In this document: positions 1 through 5,852 of the stretch, in pieces
Position numbering within the stretch: the first letter of the stretch is position 1
Layout of the letters: each line of letters begins with the position of its first letter
The notes under the pieces: model-generated
What the model was told of the DNA's origin: nothing
What the model saw: the letters and a program-made list of their open reading frames with translations, nothing else
The model's database searches: none
Origin: Myxococcales bacterium
GTDB taxonomy: Bacteria; Myxococcota_C; UBA6777
Assembly: GCA_027005175.1 (NCBI GenBank)
Contig: JALTMC010000754.1
Coordinates: 5,053 to 11,226 of the forward strand
Reading direction: 5' to 3'
Length of the DNA stretch: 6,174 nucleotides
Made by a program: the position numbers and the translations under genes

Positions 1-1
1 C

Positions 2-679
2 ATCATGGATCTCGCCAACCGATGTGGAGCCAAATGGAGTTATCAAAAACCTGCACAAGTATACGCCGAGATGGTTCACGATGCTCCCAAGTTTTCAGGC
101 ATCAGTCATGCTCGAATTGAGCAAGAGGGCGGCTTACAGTGGCCTTGCACCTCACCGAAAGACCCTGGAACAACGTTTCTCCACGAAGGCAAGATCTTAC
201 GAGGCAAGGGGCTTTTCCAGGTGGTTCACTACAAGCCCTCCGCAGAACAGGCTGACCCAGAGTACTCTTTAATCCTCTCTACAGGCCGCACCCTCTATCA
301 TTATAATGCAGCCACCCAAACACGCCGCAACCCAGGCCTGACCGCCAAGCAACCAGAAGCCTTTGTAGAGATGCACCCTCGCGATGCCAAACGTCGAGGG
401 ATCTCCGATGGAGACCGAGTAGAGGTCCGCTCTCGTCGAGGAGCCATCCAATGCCGTGCCCTATACTCCCGGCAGGTCCGCCCTGGCTGTATTTGGATGC
501 CCTTTCATTTTGCGGAAGCCCGAGCCAACCTTCTCACCGTAGATGAAGGGGACTCCCTCACAGGAACAGCCGAATACAAAGTCTGTGCTGCCGAAGTCTC
601 CCAGATCCCTCAAACCTCTCCTCACGCAGCCTTTCCCGGAGCCTTTTTTCGAGGAGACAAAGACTCCCTGCCGACATAA
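2..679 (+). CDS. fdhF: formate dehydrogenase alpha subunit, C-terminal part (5' end outside window)
   Basis: This is the C-terminal ~225 residues of a molybdopterin-dependent oxidoreductase of the formate dehydrogenase alpha (FdhF/FdsA-like) family, which oxidises formate to CO2 at a bis-MGD molybdenum or tungsten centre. The frame is open to the left edge, so the ATG at 5 is internal and the catalytic and Fe-S parts are missing; whole family members run to about 700-900 residues. Numbering from that Met, residues 34-56 carry the motifs GISHARIE, GLQWPC and DPGT, and 65-71 LRGKGLF, all typical of the segment before the last domain. Residues ~88-198 form the molybdopterin-dinucleotide-binding domain: LILSTGRTLYHYN, then FVEMHPRDAKRRGI, then MPFHFAEARANLLT, ending in AEYKVCA. 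Family members usually read LDP..PEYK where this one reads GDSLTGTAEYK, a mild departure. A tail of ~25 residues follows. Family assignment is confident; the exact subtype (NAD-linked or other) cannot be told from this part. Confidence 0.92.
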   Translation: MMDLANRCGAKWSYQKPAQVYAEMVHDAPKFSGISHARIEQEGGLQWPCTSPKDPGTTFLHEGKILRGKGLFQVVHYKPSAEQADPEYSLILSTGRTLYHYNAATQTRRNPGLTAKQPEAFVEMHPRDAKRRGISDGDRVEVRSRRGAIQCRALYSRQVRPGCIWMPFHFAEARANLLTVDEGDSLTGTAEYKVCAAEVSQIPQTSPHAAFPGAFFRGDKDSLPT

Positions 680-877
680 GACGTCCCAACCTCCCCTATG
701 GATGAGAGCCTTTTTCGCGCATTGACATCAAGCTTGACGGAACAGTCCTTCCTATTTATCCATCCAACAATCTCATGTATAGATTTTCGGGAGGCACAGC
801 CTTGCAAGAAGAGTCATTCCAAGCCATTCTAAAAAAACAGAGACGAATTGTTTTCGTTCGAGAACAGGAGAGACAGA
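680..877. other. intergenic gap, formate dehydrogenase to carboxypeptidase
   Basis: These 198 nt contain no convincing ORF. TTGACA at 722-727 and TTGACG at 734-739 look like -35 boxes, but neither has a good -10 box 16-18 nt downstream. TATAGA at 778-783, preceded by TG, is the best -10-like word but lacks a matching -35. A GAGCCTTTTTCG word at 706-717 repeats one at 639-651 in the end of the upstream gene; neither sits behind a stable stem, so I do not call a terminator. The gap makes read-through from the formate dehydrogenase gene possible but unproven. Confidence 0.5.
866..870 (+). promoter_or_regulatory. Shine-Dalgarno AGGAG deciding the carboxypeptidase start
   Basis: AGGAG lies 7 nt before the ATG at 878. 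The same frame also has a TTG at 848, ten codons further up, but that codon has no comparable ribosome binding site. The ATG is therefore the preferred start. Confidence 0.75.
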
Positions 878-2176
878 ATGCCACAGCGTCATTGGGTTAC
901 GATAACGGCGGAGAATCGGGAACAAATAATTGCGTTGAGAGAACAGGGGCTGGAGATCTTTCGGAGCACGGTCAAAGCGAGAGCCTCCCAACGTTGGTCT
1001 GTGGATGGCCTGTTGAAGCGAGAAGAGATTGAAGATCTGCATCAACAAGGCTACCGCGTGATGGTTCGACGAACTCATATGAATACAACTGCGTTGAAGC
1101 AGACCGAGAAGAGTTTTGAAAGTTTGGATGACATCGCATCGGACAAGTACCTGTCTGTCCAAGAGATCGATCAAGCTATCGACCTCTTGGCCCAAACGTA
1201 TCCAACACTTTGCTCCATTGTTGAGCTGCCTCATAAAACACATCAGAATCGACGATGTCGAATGTTGCGATTGGGTATCCCTTCCGAGACTCCAAGACCT
1301 GGATTATTGATCGTTGGCGGTGCTCACGCAAGAGAGCTGGTGAATCCCGACCTTTTGGTCTTTTTGGCACGAGAGTTATGCCGAGCCTACCGAGCCAAAG
1401 AAGAGATCACACTGGAAGGTATACGTTTCTCGGCAGCGCGTATTCAAGCCATCTTGGAGCGAGTCGATTTGTTCATTACTCCACTGGTCAACCCCGATGG
1501 TCGCAACTATGTCTTGAGCGGCAATTGGATGTGGCGAAAAAACCTCAACCCCAACCCGGGGATGCTCTGCACGGGAGTGGACTTAAATCGCAATTTTGAC
1601 TTTCTGTGGTCCAGTGGCATTGGCACCAGCACGAGTTCATGTTCAGACATCTACAAAGGGGAAGCGGCCTTCTCCGAACCCGAGAGCAGAAACATAAAGC
1701 ATATCATCGATACCTATACCAACTTAATGTGTGTGGTGGATGTTCATTCTTACTCGGAGTTGATTATGTATCCTTGGGGTGACGACGATGTCCAATCCAA
1801 TCAGCCTGAGATGAATTTCAAGAACACAACGTTTGATGGTATACGCGGAACTCTCGGTGACGACCGATACAAAGAGTATATTCCCACGGATGATCTGGCT
1901 TGGTATGTCGCAACAGGAGAGCGTATTCAAAACGCCATCACTGCCGTACGTGGCCGTGAATATTCCCTCGGTCCCTCCGCTGATTTATACCCCACCACAG
2001 GAACAGCCGGGGATTATCCTTATACTCGAACCTTTCAATCCGCAGACGCAACCAAACTCTACTCCTACACCATCGAAACAGGCCGAGAGTTCCAACCTTC
2101 CATGGATGAAGCCAGACAAATCATCAAAGAAGTTTCAGCCGGTTTACTCGCGTTGTGCGAGGTCATAGCAGAATAG
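878..2176 (+). CDS. M14 family zinc carboxypeptidase
   Basis: A 432-residue metallocarboxypeptidase that should remove C-terminal amino acids from peptides. Mapping by eye on pancreatic carboxypeptidase A, the zinc ligands are H150 and E153 (motif GGAHARE) and H290 (DVHSYSE). Substrate-binding residues are R220 (WRK), N237-R238 (DLNRNF) and Y371 (LYPTTG), and the general base is E400 (YTIETGRE). All are present, so it is probably active. C231 and C255 match the conserved Cys138-Cys161 disulfide. The residue at the CPA 255 specificity position appears to be Gly378, predicting neither a clear A-type (hydrophobic) nor B-type (basic) preference. Residues ~5-65 (VTITAEN ... GYRVMVRR) resemble the small alpha/beta propeptide of secreted M14 enzymes. 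Oddly there is no signal peptide with either the ATG at 878 or the TTG at 848. No C-terminal accessory domain is seen. Family and catalytic assignment are secure; location, activation and substrate are not. Confidence 0.93.
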   Translation: MPQRHWVTITAENREQIIALREQGLEIFRSTVKARASQRWSVDGLLKREEIEDLHQQGYRVMVRRTHMNTTALKQTEKSFESLDDIASDKYLSVQEIDQAIDLLAQTYPTLCSIVELPHKTHQNRRCRMLRLGIPSETPRPGLLIVGGAHARELVNPDLLVFLARELCRAYRAKEEITLEGIRFSAARIQAILERVDLFITPLVNPDGRNYVLSGNWMWRKNLNPNPGMLCTGVDLNRNFDFLWSSGIGTSTSSCSDIYKGEAAFSEPESRNIKHIIDTYTNLMCVVDVHSYSELIMYPWGDDDVQSNQPEMNFKNTTFDGIRGTLGDDRYKEYIPTDDLAWYVATGERIQNAITAVRGREYSLGPSADLYPTTGTAGDYPYTRTFQSADATKLYSYTIETGREFQPSMDEARQIIKEVSAGLLALCEVIAE

Positions 2177-2336
2177 CGTTCATCACCAGTCCCGCTTAAA
2201 ACTTTCTCACCCCTTTTTCAACTTTCCCTAGATCGTTGTCTATGTTACTGCGTATACACCCTCCATAACAGGCAGATTGGAACACGAACGAAGATGTGTG
2301 GTCCAACGGGATATCACTCCAAACTCAAACGGTAGA

Positions 2337-2340
2337 GAGG
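2337..2340 (+). promoter_or_regulatory. Shine-Dalgarno GAGG deciding the VIT-VWA start
   Basis: The purine run AGAGAGGA (2334-2341), core GAGG, is 9 nt before ATG 2350. A GTG at 2296 opens the same frame 18 codons earlier, but it would place a polar stretch before the hydrophobic core of the signal peptide and has no strong ribosome binding site. ATG 2350 gives a normal signal peptide, so it is chosen. Confidence 0.7.
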
Positions 2341-2349
2341 AAAAGAGCG

Positions 2350-4731
2350 ATGAGGCAAGCAGGATTATTGTGGTGTCACTTCACCAAGATTTGTATGTTC
2401 GGTTTGTTGGGGATAGGCTTATTTTCTCCCAACATCTCTTGGGCACAAGGGATGTTGATCCCCACCCAGCGAAATATTGCTCCTCTGTCGATCAAACATC
2501 ACCGTGTACAGGTAAAGATACAAGATCGCGCCGCCCACACAACGGTGTCGCAGGTGTTTAAAAATCACACCAACCGAATCCTGGAGGCGACCTATATATT
2601 TCCGCTCCCACCGGGGGCAACCATCTCAAACTTTGTCTTGTATATTAATGGCAAGCCCAAGCGTGGAGTGATCTTAAAGAAAAATCGCGCCCAAGCGATT
2701 TACCAATCGATTGTTCGCCGAATGAAGGACCCTGGCCTGTTGGAGTATATGGGGGGTCGTTTGTTTCGTGCTCGAATCTTCCCCATTCCTCGACGAGGGG
2801 AGCAGCGCATCAAGATATCCTTCACCCAGATGGTACCCTATTCAGGTGGATTGCATCGCTTTGTCTATCCACTCAAAACACGTCACAGGGCACGTCGTAC
2901 GTCTCGTGATTTTACCATGTCCGTCGAGTTGAAAAGCAAGACTCCTCTGAAAAATATCTACTCTCCCACACACAAAGTCTCTCTGGCACGCAAAGGTGAC
3001 CACCGCGCCATCGTTGGATTTGAAAAGAACCAGGCCCTCTTAAATCGCGACTTTGTTTTGTATTACTCCGTCTCTCAAAAAGACTTGGGCCTCAACCTGC
3101 TCAGTCACAAACAGGGCGGTAAAGACGGCTACTTTTTGATGATGTTGACGCCGAAAGTATCGTACGGTTCCAAAGAACTGTCCGGAAAGAACATCACTTT
3201 TGTTCTCGATACATCAGGCTCGATGTCGGGAGCCAAGATGAAGTGGGCGAAGCGAGCACTTCGAGTTTGTTTGGGTAAACTCAATCCCAAAGACCATTTC
3301 AATGTGATTCGTTTCTCCACAGATGTAGAAGCTCTGTTTAAAGGTCTGCAAAAGGCCACTCGTGGCCGAATCAACAAGGCACAGCGATTCGTAAAACGCA
3401 TGGAAGCTGCAGGCGGAACAGCTATCAATCATGCGATGAAGCTAGCTCTGAGCCAAAAACCCAAAGGCGATGGTGTGAGTCTTGTCGTCTTTATCACAGA
3501 TGGACACCCAACGATCGGTGAAACCACCCCATCACGGATAGTCAAAAACAGCAAGAAAAGCAACCGCCACAAAGCTCGTGTGTATACCTTTGGCATCGGC
3601 AACAACATCAACACGAAGTTACTCGACAAGATGGCTCAACTCACCGGTGGTACAGGTGATTATGTCAAACCCAACAAAGAGATCACACAACGTATCTCAA
3701 CATTCTATGACAAAGTTCGCTACCCCGTATTGAGCAATATTCGACTGTCAGTAGGTCATGGTATTCGACTGACTGATATGTATCCCAAACAGATCCCCGA
3801 CCTGTTTCGCGGTGGTCAGCTTGCTGTGTTTGGTCGTTACCGAGGAAAAGGCTCTGTAGCGATCACCCTGAAAGGCTCCATCAATGGCAAACGCAAACGA
3901 TTTGTGTTTGAGACAACATTCCCCAAAGTGTCCAGCAAACACAGCTTTGTCTCGCGTTTGTGGGCCAATCGTAAGGTGGCTTACCTACTGGATCATATCC
4001 GCCTCAAAGGAAGCAACCCCGAGCTGCGTAACGAGATCATTCGATTGTCCAAAAAGTTTGGCATCGTCACTCCTTATACGTCCTACCTTGTTGTTGAAAA
4101 GAAAGATGAGTGGCGCCTCCGCCCACCCAGCACCATCGCCCGACGCCCGATGCTCATGAAAGGATTCCGAGGAAGAACACGTTCCAACCGACATTTCCGA
4201 CGACGAAGCCGTCGTTTGAAGCCTTCTATCGCTTTTCGCCGCCGCCCACAATCCAACCTTGGTTCTTCTGATAGATCAGCCACAGACAGGCCCGCTGCTG
4301 CCCCAGAAAGAGGGCTATCTCCTTTGGGAGGATATGCTCCTCGCAAGAGAATGTCCTTGGATGATCTACGCAAAGAGTCAGGGCAAAAGGCCGTTGACAA
4401 CAGTCGAATCATCAAAAAAATGAAGAGGAACAAAGTGATGGGTCGCTCCAATATCACTCGCTTTGTTCGTGGAAGATTGTTTGTCTGGAAACGCGGTGGC
4501 TGGGTCGATAGCAAGTACAAATCCTCAATGAAAGTACTGCGACTTAAGTATATGAGCGCTCTCTACTTCAAGCTCCTTAGCAAACGACCCAACCTGCGAA
4601 AATTCTTTGCCCTGGGTCGCCGTGTCACTGTAGTTGTAGGACGCAACTATGCCATCGTGATAGGCAACCAAGAGAAACGTCTCACAACCTCACAGTTCAA
4701 CAAGTCCCTTCACAAGATTCGGCGAAAATAG
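2350..4731 (+). CDS. secreted VIT and VWA domain protein
   Basis: A 793-residue exported protein related in layout to inter-alpha-trypsin inhibitor heavy chains. Residues 1-32 are a Sec signal peptide: basic start, hydrophobic core MFGLLGIGLF, cleavage expected after S30-W31-A32. Residues ~35-177 are a VIT domain, with TTVSQVFKN, EATYIFPLP, DPGLLEY and FRARIFPI. Residues ~282-457 are a von Willebrand factor A domain with a complete metal-ion site: D287-T-S289-G-S291, T357 (GGTAIN) and D384 (TDGHP), so divalent-cation-dependent ligand binding is expected. Residues ~590-697 are a low-complexity linker, very Arg-rich at ~606-636 and then Ser/Pro/Ala-rich. Residues ~698-790 form a C-terminal domain (VRGRLFVWKRGGWVD, later ALGRRVTVVVGRNYAIVI) that I know from similar bacterial VIT-VWA proteins. 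No membrane anchor, sortase signal or Cys lipobox is seen, so a periplasmic or released protein is likely. The ligand is unknown; adhesion or complex assembly at the envelope is an inference from the domains. Confidence 0.9.
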   Translation: MRQAGLLWCHFTKICMFGLLGIGLFSPNISWAQGMLIPTQRNIAPLSIKHHRVQVKIQDRAAHTTVSQVFKNHTNRILEATYIFPLPPGATISNFVLYINGKPKRGVILKKNRAQAIYQSIVRRMKDPGLLEYMGGRLFRARIFPIPRRGEQRIKISFTQMVPYSGGLHRFVYPLKTRHRARRTSRDFTMSVELKSKTPLKNIYSPTHKVSLARKGDHRAIVGFEKNQALLNRDFVLYYSVSQKDLGLNLLSHKQGGKDGYFLMMLTPKVSYGSKELSGKNITFVLDTSGSMSGAKMKWAKRALRVCLGKLNPKDHFNVIRFSTDVEALFKGLQKATRGRINKAQRFVKRMEAAGGTAINHAMKLALSQKPKGDGVSLVVFITDGHPTIGETTPSRIVKNSKKSNRHKARVYTFGIGNNINTKLLDKMAQLTGGTGDYVKPNKEITQRISTFYDKVRYPVLSNIRLSVGHGIRLTDMYPKQIPDLFRGGQLAVFGRYRGKGSVAITLKGSINGKRKRFVFETTFPKVSSKHSFVSRLWANRKVAYLLDHIRLKGSNPELRNEIIRLSKKFGIVTPYTSYLVVEKKDEWRLRPPSTIARRPMLMKGFRGRTRSNRHFRRRSRRLKPSIAFRRRPQSNLGSSDRSATDRPAAAPERGLSPLGGYAPRKRMSLDDLRKESGQKAVDNSRIIKKMKRNKVMGRSNITRFVRGRLFVWKRGGWVDSKYKSSMKVLRLKYMSALYFKLLSKRPNLRKFFALGRRVTVVVGRNYAIVIGNQEKRLTTSQFNKSLHKIRRK

Positions 4732-4737
4732 ACCGAT

Positions 4738-4819
4738 AAGAAGTACGCTATCACTGGACGAAAGAGTGAGACGAAAACAAGAAGTACGCAAGTCTCGACG
4801 AAAGTGGACCGGCAGAAAG
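4738..4819. repeat. degenerate tandem duplication, two ~41-bp units
   Basis: The 11-mer AAGAAGTACGC occurs at 4738-4748 and again at 4779-4789, exactly 41 nt apart. The word GACGAAAG follows in both units (4757-4764 and 4797-4804), 40 nt apart, so the copies differ by one indel. A third GACGAAA is at 4770-4776. The units begin 7 nt after the stop codon of the VIT-VWA gene and are purine-rich on the + strand. They look like a decayed local duplication; no function is evident. Confidence 0.6.
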
Positions 4820-4841
4820 AGGCTGTGTGTATCACGTAAAA

Positions 4842-4896
4842 CTCCTCCTCGAAACCAGAATCGATAGGGTGTTAGCCCGAATGGGATGGAGGAGGA
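4842..4896. repeat. inverted repeat between convergent genes
   Basis: TCCTCCTC at 4843-4850 is the exact reverse complement of GAGGAGGA at 4889-4896, with 38 nt between. It sits between the two convergent stop codons (4731 on + and 4899 on -). It could form a long-looped hairpin in transcripts from either side and so act as a boundary, but there is no T tract after it in either direction and the arms are simple GGA repeats. It is therefore not called as an intrinsic terminator. Confidence 0.35.
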
Positions 4897-4898
4897 TG

Positions 4899-5693
4899 TT
4901 AATCAGGGCTCGGTAGTTCTTGAATACGAAGCGGGACATTGAGTTCTTGGGCTAGCATAAAAGCGAAGCAAAGTCCGAGGTATTTGACCTCGTCGGGATG
5001 CTGTTGCAAATAGCCTGTGCGTGCCACTTCAAAAACATCATCTTCCGGGCCAGAGATAAGAGTATGTGCATTGAAGCTATAAAATCGATTTCGTCGATGG
5101 TTTCCAGACAACGCTGATGACCATTTGTGCTCAAGCTTTGTCAGTTTGAGTATGATCTCTCTGATCTCAGAAAACTTGTACTCAAATCTATCTTCCCCTG
5201 CGATCTCCCGCAACGACTGCCTGTGCCAGTCCCATTCCCACCGGATCGACTCATAGCGGCCTGTTTTCCAACGAAGCAGCTCCACAACCCCAACAAGGGA
5301 CAAGGCTGTGATGACACTCCACTGTATCTCTTTAAAAAACAGTCCGATTAACCAGCCTAGTATCAACGCTCCGACAAAACGAGCAACAATGGGCGTCAGG
5401 TCATGGCGTTGTTCGTAGACAAGCTTTGAACCTGGTTCGTAGAAGACAACCTCAGCGTCCATCGGGTGCTGGCTTGGATTCCAGATCTCTATATCCTCGG
5501 GTCGCAACTGAAAGGTTTCGACATCAGCAGAAGACCCCGCGTTCACCGAAACTTGTGTGGTGAGCACACTGTCAGACGCAACAGGATCATCGGGATCGGG
5601 TGACACAAAGTTGCCTTGTGCAACAAACGGCTTCTCTGGTGAGACAATCGATGCCTTTTCCATAGAAACCGGGACCTTGAATCGCTTTACCAT
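4899..5693 (-). CDS. two-helix membrane protein of unknown function
   Basis: I do not recognise a named family for this 264-residue protein. Residues 1-60 are polar and rich in Ser, Pro, Asp and Val, and are probably disordered. Residues ~61-98 hold a short conserved-looking block (LRPEDIEIWNP, VVFYEPGSKLVYEQ). Two transmembrane helices follow at ~101-120 (PIVARFVGALILGWLIGLFF) and ~124-141, joined by the very short turn KEIQ, so they form a hairpin and leave both flanks on the same side, probably the cytoplasm. Residues ~147-262 are soluble: RWEWDWHRQSLREI, then FEYKFSEIREIIL, then a C-terminal helix with LGLCFAFMLAQELNVPL. The alternating strands capped by a helix resemble a small PH-like barrel, which is inference by eye. 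The start is well supported by AGGGAGG 6 nt upstream. The gene stands alone, convergent with the VIT-VWA gene. Confidence 0.8.
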   Translation of the reverse strand: MVKRFKVPVSMEKASIVSPEKPFVAQGNFVSPDPDDPVASDSVLTTQVSVNAGSSADVETFQLRPEDIEIWNPSQHPMDAEVVFYEPGSKLVYEQRHDLTPIVARFVGALILGWLIGLFFKEIQWSVITALSLVGVVELLRWKTGRYESIRWEWDWHRQSLREIAGEDRFEYKFSEIREIILKLTKLEHKWSSALSGNHRRNRFYSFNAHTLISGPEDDVFEVARTGYLQQHPDEVKYLGLCFAFMLAQELNVPLRIQELPSPD

Positions 5694-5699
5694 AAAGAA

Positions 5700-5706
5700 C
5701 CTCCCT
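5700..5706 (-). promoter_or_regulatory. strong Shine-Dalgarno AGGGAGG for the membrane protein
   Basis: Read on the minus strand, AGGGAGG precedes the ATG at 5693 by 6 nt. It is the strongest ribosome binding site in the window and fixes this start. Confidence 0.8.
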
Positions 5707-5708
5707 GG

Positions 5709-5852
5709 TCAGGTTGCAACAATCTAAGACCGATTTGAACAACAGCAAGAAAAAGAAGTTTCAACGAAGACTTGATTTCTCCAGAGAAGAGTAGTAGATA
5801 CTAGGGAGATGAGACATCACATGTTTTTGCATCCATGCTCTATAACAAAAGA
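5709..5852. other. divergent intergenic region between membrane gene and RNA candidate
   Basis: About 140 nt with no supported gene. It should hold the promoter of the minus-strand membrane gene; on that strand TTGCTG, a 16-nt gap and TAGATT form a mediocre sigma70-like pair. On the + strand, TTGATT (5772-5777), a 17-nt gap and TAGATA (5795-5800) form another weak pair. The best single element is the TATAAC box at 5841-5846. Confidence 0.35.
5841..5846 (+). promoter_or_regulatory. candidate -10 box TATAAC for the RNA candidate
   Basis: TATAAC matches the sigma70 -10 consensus at five of six positions and would start transcription near 5853, just before the first hairpin of the structured region. 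The sequence at the expected -35 (around 5818-5823, CACATG) is poor, so the call rests on one box and its position. Confidence 0.3.

Noticed and set aside
5-7. ATG at 5 as the start of the first gene.
   Set aside because: The frame is open to the window edge and the product is only the C-terminal part of a much longer family, so this Met is internal.
722-758. A sigma70 promoter using the perfect TTGACA at 722-727.
   Set aside because: No acceptable -10 box at 16-18 nt: the sequence at 745-750 is GTCCTT. TATTTA at 753-758 is 25 nt away.
2236-2269. A promoter for the VIT-VWA gene: TTGTCT with TATACA or CATAAC.
   Set aside because: Spacings are 11 and 22 nt, outside the workable range; no call made.
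2296-2349. GTG at 2296 as the VIT-VWA start.
   Set aside because: It adds 18 polar residues before a normal signal peptide; ATG 2350 has the better ribosome binding site and a standard n-region.
4842-4896. Bidirectional intrinsic terminator between the convergent genes.
   Set aside because: The 8-bp arms are separated by 38 nt and neither side is followed by a T run; kept only as an inverted repeat.
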